Below are positions 36,241 to 45,459 of a DNA stretch of 64,000 nt, piece by piece. Below the pieces are notes generated by a model. The model saw nothing but the letters and a program-made list of their open reading frames with translations, made no database searches and was not told where the DNA came from. The translations under genes and the position numbers were made by a program. The stretch comes from Legionella sp. MW5194 (lineage in GTDB: Bacteria > Pseudomonadota > Gammaproteobacteria > Legionellales > Legionellaceae), in NCBI RefSeq assembly GCF_016864235.1, contig NZ_CP045732.1, forward strand, positions 1,860,001 through 1,924,000, read 5' to 3'. Position 1 is the first letter of the stretch. Each line of letters opens with the position of its first letter.

Positions 36241-36767
36241 AGCCCAGCAGTTCTTTCTGGCCTTCAAGGTTAACACCAAGCGCAAGATAAATAGCTTCCA
36301 GAGGACGATATTACCACTCAATAACACGCTCTGTGACAGCATCCGTTACTTTCGATATCAAGGTCAGAGAGACATCAGCATCGTACATTTCTTTGAAGGT
36401 CGCAACAATTTCCTGGGTTGTCATGCCCTTGGCATAAAGACTAAGAATTTTATTATCCATGGAGGTTAAACGAGTTTGGTGCTTCTTTACCAATTGCGGC
36501 TCAAAGCTGCCCTCCCTGTCTCTTGGAGTATTTAACTCAAATTGACCGTCCTCAGTTCTTAATATTTTCTTGCTATAGCCGTTGCGGGTTATTTGAGGTG
36601 CCTGATTTTTCATGCTTTTCATAACCTAGATGGTCATCAAGTTCAGCTTTAAGCGCCGCCTCAACTTTAATCTTGGTCAGCATTTGACTGAAATCATTCA
36701 GATCTTGTTCAGTCTTTAATGTCTTTGCCGCTTCCCGGGTAAAAACTTCTAATTCTTCTCTATTCAT
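36241..36767 (-). pseudogene. IS256-family transposase remnant
   Basis: Three pieces in different frames: the start MNREELEVFTREAAKTLKTE through HLGYEKHEKSGT (36573-36767), then NGYSKKILRTEDGQFELNTP, SFEPQLVKKHQTRL and ISKVTDAVTERVIEW (36311-36600), then AIYLALGVNLEGQKELLG (about 36245-36300). The DDE middle and the C-terminal half are gone. It is not the same subtype as the intact element at 32.1 kb. Its inner end is joined directly to the integrase remnant. Confidence 0.85.
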
Positions 36768-37006
36768 TACTATATATCCTTAACCTCAAAGGCTGTATGA
36801 TAGACAGTTAGACTATTTATCTACAGTCTCAAATGCTCACCAAGATTACATAATCCAAAAGAAAGACGATACCTCGGAATTAATCTCTGACTCCCTACGT
36901 TTGTGTTAGTGGAGTCAATTGGATAATGAGAATTTAAATATTTTAACCCCGTTTTAATTAAAAGTGCCTGTCAAGGGCCCAGGCATTCCATAATGGGGAA
37001 ATAACT
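36768..37006. other. Intergenic stretch, nothing recognised
   Basis: AT-rich sequence between the IS256 remnant and the first papain-like gene. No gene or strong hairpin was seen. Confidence 0.4.
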
Positions 37007-37777
37007 CTACCGTTTGTTTAAGCTTTTGAGCTCATCAGCTAACCCATCTGGCGTAATTCCCCATGGTTTTGCTGTAGAGGTTTTAAACTGAAGTCCACCA
37101 GTTTTTAACATGTCCAACACTAAAGTGGAGCAATTATAGGTTTCAGTAGACTTTGTCTGAGCACTGGTTGAGCTAGTGTACTGTTGGATATCGATTGGAT
37201 CTTGTGCTACGAAATGTGCTGCATCCTTAAGAAAGTCAGTCGTATTCACGTTTGGTAAGAGTTGATAGCCTACCTTGTCATCACTATCGTTTTTCTTTAA
37301 ATCATGAAGCTTCCCTCGCATTGCTTCTGTATTTAAATTCTCGATTTTAAAAATCATATCAGGAGCCTTGGGCTTTATGGTCTTGGTGGTTGGCCATGGA
37401 GTTGGAACTGATGAAATATCAGTATTGTCGATTTTTATCTTAGAGTCCTCAAATCCTAAGGTCTCCTCATCCTCTGATAGATTATTTGCAAAATAGGGCT
37501 TGACAGGGAAGATGGCCGTAATGCCAGTCGATGGTATTGTTTTGGGATGAATACTGACATACTCTCCGTCCTCACCATCAGCTTTTTTAAAAGCATCTCC
37601 ACCAATCTGAATGGCGGCATGACCAGGACTATCTTTTGTCATATTCCAAATGGCCACATAGGTATTTTCGGAGGCAGATGGGGTATTTTTAGGGGCGTTA
37701 GAAAGAGTGTGGGCTCCTTCGTCATGTTCAGAGGCAGGGCCTTTTGCGTTAAATTTTCGCATAATTTTTTCTAGCAT
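37007..37777 (-). CDS. Possible permuted papain-fold protein, candidate effector (1 of 2)
   Basis: 256 residues, starting after AAGGAG. No signal peptide. The segment TYVAIWNMTKDSPGHAAIQIGG (His53) and the later TETYNCSTLVLDMLKTGG (Cys216) have the order His-then-Cys seen in circularly permuted NlpC/P60-like hydrolases. Between them lies a long variable region with WP/TKT repeats. The adjacent gene has the same two motifs, so they are diverged tandem copies. The fold, activity and secretion are inference. Its place in a mobile region and AT-rich base use fit an acquired effector. Confidence 0.7.
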   Translation of the reverse strand: MLEKIMRKFNAKGPASEHDEGAHTLSNAPKNTPSASENTYVAIWNMTKDSPGHAAIQIGGDAFKKADGEDGEYVSIHPKTIPSTGITAIFPVKPYFANNLSEDEETLGFEDSKIKIDNTDISSVPTPWPTTKTIKPKAPDMIFKIENLNTEAMRGKLHDLKKNDSDDKVGYQLLPNVNTTDFLKDAAHFVAQDPIDIQQYTSSTSAQTKSTETYNCSTLVLDMLKTGGLQFKTSTAKPWGITPDGLADELKSLNKR

Positions 37778-37967
37778 AACACTCCTTTTAAACTGATTGA
37801 TAAATATTTATTCATATTTGGGACTCTTATTGTATCCAGATGAAGTCATTAAAACCACCCCAAGTTGCAGGTAACTGCTTATTTTTCTAAAAATCTGAAA
37901 GCTATATCTCATATCGAGGCTCTATTTTGTATGGAAGCGGGCAATTAAATATCACCCGCCTCAACAA

Positions 37968-38621
37968 TTACTTCGTGAATCTTGTCGTACTATCGCATAT
38001 GGTGGAACTTATACTGTCTGATGCTGCCTCCTCGAAACCTGCATCCCTTAACTTGTCTGTAAAGAGTGTCGGTATCACCGGGTTGTCAATCTTAGTCCCT
38101 GATGCGTTGACAACTTTCGTCACCACGGAAGCACAATTGTGAACTTCTTTAGGGGAGGTGATTACAGTATCCTCATGATGTATGCCAAAGTGATCTTCTG
38201 CAGGAGTCTTTACGCCGACGAAAAGGTTTGCAAAGGGGTTGAGTCGACCAAAAACGCTATAAGCTACTTTACCACTCTCAATCTCTTTATTGATCACGCT
38301 CTTTTCATTCTTCACAGCTCTGTACTCATCCTTAGAGAGCGGTTTGGTTAGAACGACGTTACTTTCTTTAAGATCGGCCATGAACGCCTCTTTGGTGTGT
38401 CCATTTTCTCCGAGCACAGGAACTGTTCCGAGAGTAGCACCGTTGACAAGACTTCCCAATCCTCCAGGGAAGAAACTTGTATGGTTCAATTGTACAGTTT
38501 TGCCGCCCTCATCTTTTTTGATAAATACTGACGCATGCCCAGGACCATTTTCTTGACCACTGTTTTTTACAATAACACCCATCGTGTATTTTTTTTCTGT
38601 TGCGCTTTTCTCTTTTTTCAT
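37968..38621 (-). CDS. Possible permuted papain-fold protein, candidate effector (2 of 2)
   Basis: 217 residues. Shares with its neighbour the N-terminal strand-rich motif MGVIVKNSGQENGPGHASVF (His29) and the C-terminal SPKEVHNCASVVTKVVNASG (Cys163). HFGIHHEDT lies between. The pattern PGHA(A/S)-x-(I/F)-I ... NC(S/A)(T/S) is what identifies the pair. Otherwise identity is low, pointing to an old duplication. It lies 190 bp upstream of the first copy on the same strand. No signal peptide or transmembrane helix. Confidence 0.7.
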   Translation of the reverse strand: MKKEKSATEKKYTMGVIVKNSGQENGPGHASVFIKKDEGGKTVQLNHTSFFPGGLGSLVNGATLGTVPVLGENGHTKEAFMADLKESNVVLTKPLSKDEYRAVKNEKSVINKEIESGKVAYSVFGRLNPFANLFVGVKTPAEDHFGIHHEDTVITSPKEVHNCASVVTKVVNASGTKIDNPVIPTLFTDKLRDAGFEEAASDSISSTICDSTTRFTK

Positions 38622-39221
38622 AATCGCAGACCCCTATTTAACAGAAGTAATAAAAGCCTCCATTCAAACCAATTTAGATTCATTCTGATTTATGACGATA
38701 CAAGCGCAAGATTAAGAAATTATTAGTCACAACGTAAATAAAGAGTAAATGAGTGTATTGCCGAGCAGATTTCTTGTTAAACCATGTTTGATGTGAGCAG
38801 AAAATGAAAGGTAGTGCTATAAAGAACCTCGGGTTGGCAAAATTCTAATCTTTTTTTTGTAAAGACTTGCTGATGCCATGTTCAGTTTTTTCCCATACAC
38901 TGGGTGTAAATAGGATTTGATAAAGTGAGCGATAAAAACGGGCTGGTCATTTTGATGGATGTAGCTAAAGTGGCGATTGTAAGAAAGATTTACATACCGC
39001 TCTGTGAGAAGCTAAGGGGAAATATCCTCTGACGTACTCGATCACTTAATACTAAGCGATGTTCTTGACTGATCAACCGTCAGAAAGTTAGTAGCTTTAT
39101 TACCTAAAGACTGTTTAGGAATGGATTTAACGGATGTTGTAAAATACGGGGTCTTAAATTAGTCATATTGATTTATTTTATATCGCCCTGTTCGCCATGA
39201 TATGAACATGATTCAAGGCTT
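38622..39221. other. Long stretch without a recognisable gene
   Basis: 600 bases of AT-rich sequence with only short, broken frames. No tRNA, strong terminator or repeat was seen. Probably decayed island DNA between the papain-like pair and the IS3 relic. Confidence 0.45.
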
Positions 39222-39559
39222 ACATGCTCGGCGTAAACTCACAGTATGAGTATTCACTACATAATCAACCAGCTCCCGCCTCACAGATGGCTTCACAGCT
39301 TTTTTTCGACAATATCCTTCAGAATTTTGTGATCAAGACTTAGTTCAGCATACATCTGCTTTAGACGACGGTTCTCTTCTTCAAGATCTTTTAGACGTTT
39401 TATATCGGATGCCTCCATACCACCATATTTTGCTTTCCAGTTGTAATAGGTTGCGTCTGAAATCCCCTATTCACGACAAATTTCTTTAACCAGCCGACCC
39501 GCTTCCACTTCTTTTAGAATTTTTACAATTTGTGTTTCTGTATACCGCGATTTTTTCAT
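39222..39559 (-). pseudogene. IS3-family transposase remnant
   Basis: Minus-strand orfA reads MKKSRYTETQIVKILKEVEA then EICRE-stop-GISDATYYNW, KYGGMEASD and LDHKILKDIVEKKL, ending at 39293. The internal TAG replaces the usual Leu. The start of orfB (VKPSVRRELVDYVV, VSLRRACKP) follows and is lost after about 39222. It is related to, but distinct from, the intact IS3 element immediately to the right, which faces the other way. Confidence 0.88.
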
Positions 39560-39668
39560 TTTTGTTCTCCTCAAACATAGTTTAATTGATCTCCTCCCTG
39601 AAAATAGATCCACCCTAAACTGGAGAAATCTGGCAAAATATCAACAAGCAAAAAAGGTATAAGCCATC

Positions 39669-39935
39669 ATGAAAAGAAGCAAATTTACAGAAGAACAAAT
39701 TCTGTTTGGGTTGAAGCAGGCGGAACTGGGAACGAGTGTTTCAGAGGTATGCCGAAAGCTGGGAATAAGCGAGGCGACATTTTACATATGGAAGAAAAAA
39801 TATGGTGGGCTTGGTGCATCGGAACTCAGGAAACTTCGTCAGCTGGAAGATGAAAACAAGCGTCTTAAGCAGTTGGTTGCTGACCTAAGTCTTGATAAGC
39901 AGATGTTGCAGGATGTTCTGTCAAAAAAGCTTTAA
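39669..39935 (+). CDS. IS3-family OrfA (helix-turn-helix subunit)
   Basis: 88 residues. The helix-turn-helix is in KRSKFTEEQILFGLKQAE through EVCRKLGISEATFYIWKKKY and a leucine-zipper-like helix follows. The stop TAA comes just after A_AAA_AAG, so some ribosomes would slip by -1 and read on into orfB as KKALKPRKKRA, giving the OrfAB transposase. Confidence 0.92.
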   Translation: MKRSKFTEEQILFGLKQAELGTSVSEVCRKLGISEATFYIWKKKYGGLGASELRKLRQLEDENKRLKQLVADLSLDKQMLQDVLSKKL

Positions 39936-39955
39936 AGCCACGGAAAAAGCGAGCG

Positions 39956-40771
39956 TTGGCATTAGCCCTTCAGGACAGTTACCGGATAAGCATCCGCAGA
40001 AGTTGTGACGTTCTAATGTTAAGCCGTAGTGTATATCAGTACCGTTCATGTCGTGGCGAAGATACAGCAGTAAGACACCGTATACGTGAGATAGCCCACA
40101 CACGGGTACGTTATGGTTATCAACGCATTCATGTTTTATTAAGGCGGGAAGGATGGGTTATTAATCACAAAAAAGTTCACCGCATTTATTGTGAGGAAGG
40201 TCTTAATCTTCGCAGAAAGCGTCCGCGCCGTCATGTTGCTGGTGCGCACAGAGAAGAACGATTAATGGCGTCCACTTTAAACGAATGCTGGAGCATGGAC
40301 TTTGTTTCTGACAATCTGTTTAATGGGAGGAGAATACGGGCTTTAACTATAGTCGATAATTTTAGTCGGGAATGCATGGCTATTCATGTAGGGCCGACTA
40401 TTCGGGGTGAGGAAGTTGTGAATGTTCTTGAGGAGCTCAGAGTCCTTGATAACAGGCTACCAAAAAGCATCCGGATTGATAATGGCCCTGAGTTTATTTC
40501 AAAGATATTAGACAAATGGGCTTATCAGAATAATGTAACTTTGGATTTCTCAAGGCCCGGAAAACCAACAGATAACGCGTTTATTGAGTCATTTAATGGC
40601 AGTTTTAGGGATGAATGCCTGAACAGCCACTGGTTTCTTTCTCTGGAAGATGCTAAAAGAAAAATTGAGGAATGGCGTCAAGATTACAACGATTTTCGGC
40701 CCCATTCCTCCCTGAACAATTTGACCCCAAATCAGTTTAGGCAGAAAATCTCGGATGTCAATTTTTTCTAG
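39956..40771 (+). CDS. IS3-family OrfB (DDE integrase core)
   Basis: 271 residues counted from a TTG, but made mainly as an OrfAB fusion via the upstream frameshift. HTH_21-like YGYQRIHVLLRREGW is followed by the rve core: WSMDFVSDNLFNGRRIRALT (first Asp), IRIDNGPEFISK (second Asp) and AFIESFNGSFRDECLN (Glu), with the DDE set complete. The frame is intact. Confidence 0.93.
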   Translation: MALALQDSYRISIRRSCDVLMLSRSVYQYRSCRGEDTAVRHRIREIAHTRVRYGYQRIHVLLRREGWVINHKKVHRIYCEEGLNLRRKRPRRHVAGAHREERLMASTLNECWSMDFVSDNLFNGRRIRALTIVDNFSRECMAIHVGPTIRGEEVVNVLEELRVLDNRLPKSIRIDNGPEFISKILDKWAYQNNVTLDFSRPGKPTDNAFIESFNGSFRDECLNSHWFLSLEDAKRKIEEWRQDYNDFRPHSSLNNLTPNQFRQKISDVNFF

Positions 40772-40854
40772 TTTTTGACGGCTCTGTTTTTGGGAGAGGA
40801 TCAGGATGTCAATTTTTTCTAGTTTTTGACGGCTCTGTTTTTGGGAGAGGATCA
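40753..40854 (+). repeat. 51-bp perfect tandem duplication
   Basis: Two adjacent copies (40753-40803, 40804-40854) of the same 51 bases, covering the last codons of IS3 orfB and the IS right end. No difference was seen between them. Confidence 0.95.
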
Positions 40855-41050
40855 TAGTGACTCCGGTGCTCTCTTTAACGCATTTGCAATGAGGATCAAC
40901 TCTACGCCACCTCTCAGACCAAGGCGGTTTGTCACAAATTCTATAAAAATTTCATTGGCATCAGAAAATTAGACACCCTGATTCAGTCAAGCAGACCTGG
41001 CCCTTTGGTATGCCAATCACGACAATGAATTGCACGGGTTACCTCCCACA

Positions 41051-42262
41051 TTACTCAAGTTTATTCTTAATTCGCATACCATTACTGATTAAATTTCCAG
41101 GATAAAGAACAACTTTTTCTCCTTCTTTAAGTCCAGTAGTCACAATTGCATTATCAGCGTTGTGGCGTTTAATTTCGATGATACGTTTAATGGCTTTTCC
41201 ATCGTCATCAACATACACTGCCCAATGCTCGGAATCTCTAAATAATGCGCCCATTGGAATAAGTAATTCTTTTTTTGACTCATAAATTAAAATGAATACC
41301 TCCACTCGAAACTCGTCTCCAAGATTTTTCCATAGCTTATAAGGAGAATTAATGTCAATAATGACATTCACCCTTTGCTCTTCGACACCCAAGGCTGAAA
41401 TTTTAGTGTATCCACTTGGCTCAACGGTGCGAACGGTACCCTTTAAATCGCTAGTTCCGCCCCATCGCCTAATAATAACCTTAGCTTTGTCTGGAATTTG
41501 GACCGCCTCAGTACTTAAGACATCAGCAACCACCTCCAGTTTAGATACATCAGCAAGCGACATGATATCGGCACCTACATCAAGAGTGGTTTCACTTTTT
41601 TGGTTAATACGCAATATCTTCCCAGAAATCGGGGCAACAATATTAATGTGGTCTTGAGCGTCATTTTGATTCGACGAGGCAGCAACTAAAGAGGCTTTAA
41701 TTTTTTCAATATCGTGTTGCGCGCTATGCACCTTACGTTCGGCAGCATGAACCATTTTTTGCTTCAGCTTGTACTCCAACTCGGTATGTTCTATTTCACT
41801 CGGACTAACATACCCTTTGGCGAGCAGACCTTTTTTTCTATTAAAATCTGAAAGGGCTGTATCTAATGCTGATTTCGCTTGCTCCAGTATTGCTTTGGTT
41901 TCTTCATACCTGGCTTCTGCTGCACCCAATTCTTGTTCCAGTTTCTCTTTGGTGCGAATATCCAGCAGTGATGGCGAGGCAGGCAAAAAGGTTGCCAGTA
42001 TATCATTCCGGGATACACTATCCCCTTCAGAATAATTAATCCTGAGTAATTTTCCCATTACTGGTGCGGTTATAGTGTATATTTTAATTGCCCGTGTTTT
42101 TGCATCCTCCTCGATGTATTCTGAATAAGTTCCATATCTAGCCTCAGCCAATTGCACCCTAATGGGTTTCGGTACCATTAACCAAAGAAGGATACTGAAA
42201 AACAATGCTAAAAAAATAAAAAGCCCGATGTATTTTTTTATATTTTGATAAATAATTGACAC
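41051..42262 (-). CDS. HlyD-family periplasmic adaptor of ABC exporter
   Basis: 403 residues. One N-terminal transmembrane helix (YIGLFIFLALFFSILLWLM) anchors it in the inner membrane. A lipoyl half-motif (YTITAPVMGKLLRINYSEGD) is followed by a long hairpin of coiled coil (about 100-195), the second lipoyl half (NIVAPISGKILRINQKSE), a beta-barrel and a C-terminal domain (GLKEGEKVVLYPGNLISNG). Such adaptors connect an inner-membrane transporter to an outer-membrane channel. It directly abuts the permease gene. No TolC-like gene is next to it. Confidence 0.93.
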   Translation of the reverse strand: MSIIYQNIKKYIGLFIFLALFFSILLWLMVPKPIRVQLAEARYGTYSEYIEEDAKTRAIKIYTITAPVMGKLLRINYSEGDSVSRNDILATFLPASPSLLDIRTKEKLEQELGAAEARYEETKAILEQAKSALDTALSDFNRKKGLLAKGYVSPSEIEHTELEYKLKQKMVHAAERKVHSAQHDIEKIKASLVAASSNQNDAQDHINIVAPISGKILRINQKSETTLDVGADIMSLADVSKLEVVADVLSTEAVQIPDKAKVIIRRWGGTSDLKGTVRTVEPSGYTKISALGVEEQRVNVIIDINSPYKLWKNLGDEFRVEVFILIYESKKELLIPMGALFRDSEHWAVYVDDDGKAIKRIIEIKRHNADNAIVTTGLKEGEKVVLYPGNLISNGMRIKNKLE

Positions 42263-44629
42263 CTAGTCACCCACTTTTAATACCGTAGTTAAATTGAGTT
42301 GTTGTATTCTTTTTTTAATAATAAATAAACTCACCACACTTGAAAGCGCTACGACAATGATTGCTATTGCATAGGTTTTGGGTTCAATTATAAATGGAAT
42401 TTTAAACCAATCTGTCTGCATCAACTCCAATAGAGACCATGAAATCCAATGCCCAAGGAAAATACCCATCGGTATCGCTAATAGTACCTCAAAAATAACA
42501 GTATAAAAAAGGATATTGGCCACTTCTCGCTCAGTGAATCCCAATACCCTTAACGTGGATAATTCCCATGAGCGTTCCGCAAGAATAATGATGGCATTGT
42601 TATACACCACCGCAATGGCGATAACGATTGCGAACCCAGACAATATTGAAGTAAAAACGAGTACATGCTTCGCAAATGTCTCTTTAAATGTTTGAATAAT
42701 TGACGTATTAAACGTTATCGAACTGACGCCAGGTCTTTTTTTGAGCTCCCTGTAGAGCTGATTACTGTACAGGGAATCAATGGAAATGCCTGCAAGATTG
42801 ATAAGATGGTCTTCATGAAGTATGCGATTAATTAAAAAAATATTGGTATACGCAAACATACCGACATAATCATTAACTATCCCTTGAACTCTAAGCTTGA
42901 TGGTTGCTCTATTAGCCTCCAATACATTAACCTGAACCCAATCCCCTGGGGTTACATGCAACCGATCGGCTAAGCCTTTGCTTAAAACAAGTCCATAATC
43001 AGGTATGGGCATGGGATTCTCATCTTGATCCAAAATGACCTTTAATTTTGCATCGGATGGAATACCAAATAATGCCGTTTGCTCAGAGAAATGTTGATTA
43101 GTTAGTAAAGCTGGCACGATACGATAGCCTTCAGCATTGATGATTCCCTTGATCCCCTTGAGTTCAGTAAGGACCTTATCCTGTAATTGCCGGGTGAACG
43201 ACACGATCGCATCTTGCTTTTGCGACATTAAAAATTGTGTTTTTATTAAATAGTGAACCGCATCCTGCCAAAAGAGACCCAAGATAATCATCGCTATGGC
43301 TAAAGCAATCCCGATTGAAGTAATTACGGTACGAAATAAATGCCTAAAGGTATGGCGATAAAACATTTTAGCGCTTGACGAAAGACGGGTAATTAAAGCA
43401 AACCGCTCAAGACGGTGTATTCGATAGATAGGTGGAGCTGGTGGACGCATTGCTACGGCCGGGGCTAAAGCAACGACTTGATGGATTGATTTCAAGGCAC
43501 CAGACCCAGCCGCGAAAAAACTCACTAAAGCACCCATCAGGGCCGCCTCAATTGAAAATGAATAATTGAAAACAGGAAACCTGAAATAGTCAGCATAAAG
43601 CTCGGTCATTAACATACCAAACCAGGCCCCAAGCCCTATTCCCATGACAGCACCCAACAGAACAATCACCAGCACAAATTTTGCATAAAATAAAACAATT
43701 GATGAATTGGTATAACCTAGCGCTTTGAATAAGGCGATTTGTTCCCTTTGATTTTGGACCAGTCGTCCAGTGACTAAATTTAATAAAAAAGACGCCACAA
43801 TTAGAAAAATAGGCGGAATAAAAGTGGCAATGATTTTTTGCTGATTTATTTCATTCGTCACAAATCTATCTGAAATTTGTTCACTTCGGGAGTAAGTAAT
43901 AGACAGGCCGTAATTTAAAAATAATCGTTCCAACGCTTTACGAACTGCTTTTTCCGAAGCATTGGGCGCCAAGGTTAGACTGATATCATTAAACCCTTCT
44001 TGCATCCCAAAAGCTGCACTCAGCGCTTTATGATTGATCCAGAAGACACCAAAATGCCTGTTATCCGGAAGAAGATCTTCGCCCCGAATGGCATAGACAT
44101 ATTCCGGAGATAAAACAACCCCAACGATATTAAGAAGCTGCCGATGGCCATTTAACAATGCATAAAGCTCATCACCTGGTTTGATGGAATTGGCTTCAGC
44201 GAATCCTTCATTAACGACTATTTCATCGGTCTTGCCAGGCTCAGGAAAACGTCCTTTACGTAAAAACAATCGATTTAAATTGGATGGGCTTGAATCAGGT
44301 ATGGATATAAATCGTCCGATGGCAGGTTCCTGTAACCAGGGTAAATCCAGAGTAACATCTTCAACAAGGCGTGTTTCAACTTGAGAGACGCCGGGTATTT
44401 CTGCAATCCTTTTCTGCATATAAATGGGAGCTCGCCTTAAGCTTGCAAACACATCTGCGAAACGATAATCAGAGTAAAATTGATGTTGGGCCCTAGACAA
44501 TGATTGATAGGTGCTAATTGATGAAACCAGAACACTGATACCACTGCAGACAACTAAAGCAATAGTGACTACTTGCCCTTTAAGTTTGAACAAATCTCGT
44601 AATAATTTCCTGTTTAAGATCATTACCAT
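42263..44629 (-). CDS. ABC transporter permease with two FtsX domains
   Basis: 788 residues: one N-terminal helix, a periplasmic domain (about 40-250), then an FtsX domain ([20 protein letters not shown] onward). A second half follows with its own anchor ([20 protein letters not shown]), periplasmic domain and C-terminal FtsX domain ([35 protein letters not shown]). The double-FtsX layout is found in lipoprotein, lipid or glycolipid exporters. Overlaps the ATPase gene by 7 bp. Confidence 0.93.
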   Translation of the reverse strand: MVMILNRKLLRDLFKLKGQVVTIALVVCSGISVLVSSISTYQSLSRAQHQFYSDYRFADVFASLRRAPIYMQKRIAEIPGVSQVETRLVEDVTLDLPWLQEPAIGRFISIPDSSPSNLNRLFLRKGRFPEPGKTDEIVVNEGFAEANSIKPGDELYALLNGHRQLLNIVGVVLSPEYVYAIRGEDLLPDNRHFGVFWINHKALSAAFGMQEGFNDISLTLAPNASEKAVRKALERLFLNYGLSITYSRSEQISDRFVTNEINQQKIIATFIPPIFLIVASFLLNLVTGRLVQNQREQIALFKALGYTNSSIVLFYAKFVLVIVLLGAVMGIGLGAWFGMLMTELYADYFRFPVFNYSFSIEAALMGALVSFFAAGSGALKSIHQVVALAPAVAMRPPAPPIYRIHRLERFALITRLSSSAKMFYRHTFRHLFRTVITSIGIALAIAMIILGLFWQDAVHYLIKTQFLMSQKQDAIVSFTRQLQDKVLTELKGIKGIINAEGYRIVPALLTNQHFSEQTALFGIPSDAKLKVILDQDENPMPIPDYGLVLSKGLADRLHVTPGDWVQVNVLEANRATIKLRVQGIVNDYVGMFAYTNIFLINRILHEDHLINLAGISIDSLYSNQLYRELKKRPGVSSITFNTSIIQTFKETFAKHVLVFTSILSGFAIVIAIAVVYNNAIIILAERSWELSTLRVLGFTEREVANILFYTVIFEVLLAIPMGIFLGHWISWSLLELMQTDWFKIPFIIEPKTYAIAIIVVALSSVVSLFIIKKRIQQLNLTTVLKVGD

Positions 44630-45336
44630 GATAAATCAGTGGCTTTGTGTTTATTTTTATTTTCAATAATCTGGGCGATTCGCCCATCTGCGATATGTAT
44701 TATCCGATCAGCCATCTGACCGATGACCAGATTATGGGTAATGATCACTACCGTTGTATTTAATTTTTTATTAGCCAGAGCAAGCGTTTCCAGTACAAGT
44801 TTCCCCGTTTCACAATCAAGAGCTCCCGTGGGTTCATCGCACAAAAGTACATCAGGTTGCTTGGCTATGGCACGAGCAATGGCAACGCGTTGTTGCTCAC
44901 CTCCTGACAGTTGAGAAGGGAAATGTGACATTCGATTTTCCAGTCCCAATAATTTGATTGCTTCAGCAGGTTCCATGGGGTTTTCCGCAATTTCGGTAAC
45001 GATTGCGATATTTTCCAAGGCAGTCAAATTGGATATTAAATTATAGAATTGGAAAACAAAGCCAATGTGCTCGCGCCTGTAGCGAGTAAGCTCATGTTCA
45101 CTTGAAGAGGTAATAATATGATCTTTATAAATTACCTCGCCCGATGTAGGCACATCCAAACCACCGATAATATTGAGCAGGGTAGATTTGCCGCTTCCTG
45201 AGGGACCCAATAACACGACCAATTCACCTTGATATAAATCCAGATTAATCTGCTGCAACGCATGGATTTGCACCTCACCCATTTGGTATGTTTTAGATAG
45301 ATTGCGTATTTTGAAAGCAGATTCTCGTCTCATCAA
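44623..45336 (-). CDS. ABC exporter ATPase (LolD/MacB-like)
   Basis: 237 residues with Walker [15 protein letters not shown], the signature [19 protein letters not shown], Walker [17 protein letters not shown] and switch [12 protein letters not shown]. The subfamily serves FtsX-type permeases. First gene of the three-gene exporter (ATPase, permease, adaptor). It lies 123 bp after the desaturase fusion on the same strand, so joint transcription is possible. Confidence 0.95.
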   Translation of the reverse strand: MMRRESAFKIRNLSKTYQMGEVQIHALQQINLDLYQGELVVLLGPSGSGKSTLLNIIGGLDVPTSGEVIYKDHIITSSSEHELTRYRREHIGFVFQFYNLISNLTALENIAIVTEIAENPMEPAEAIKLLGLENRMSHFPSQLSGGEQQRVAIARAIAKQPDVLLCDEPTGALDCETGKLVLETLALANKKLNTTVVIITHNLVIGQMADRIIHIADGRIAQIIENKNKHKATDLSW

Positions 45337-45459
45337 AAATCCATTTTGCCTGTTGATTACACTGGTGAGCCACTCAGTTTAACAACAAAAGACTGATAGG
45401 GTAAGCGCTTGACAATGCTTAAGTTAACCGAGTAGACAGGAATAGCCCTCCTATTCTCT

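Larger units (their letters stand above)
39605..40854 (+). mobile_element. IS3-family insertion sequence (intact frames)
   Basis: About 1.25 kb. Ends are judged approximate: TAGATCC at the left and inverted TGATCC at the right. It encodes orfA and orfB joined by a slippery heptamer A_AAA_AAG at 39923-39929. The last 51 bases (40753-40803) are repeated in tandem at 40804-40854, so the right end is present twice. Confidence 0.8.

Noticed and set aside
38940..39040. Short frame reading DVAKVAIVRKIYIPLCEKL
   Set aside because: Only about 30 codons, no start context or relatives recognised.
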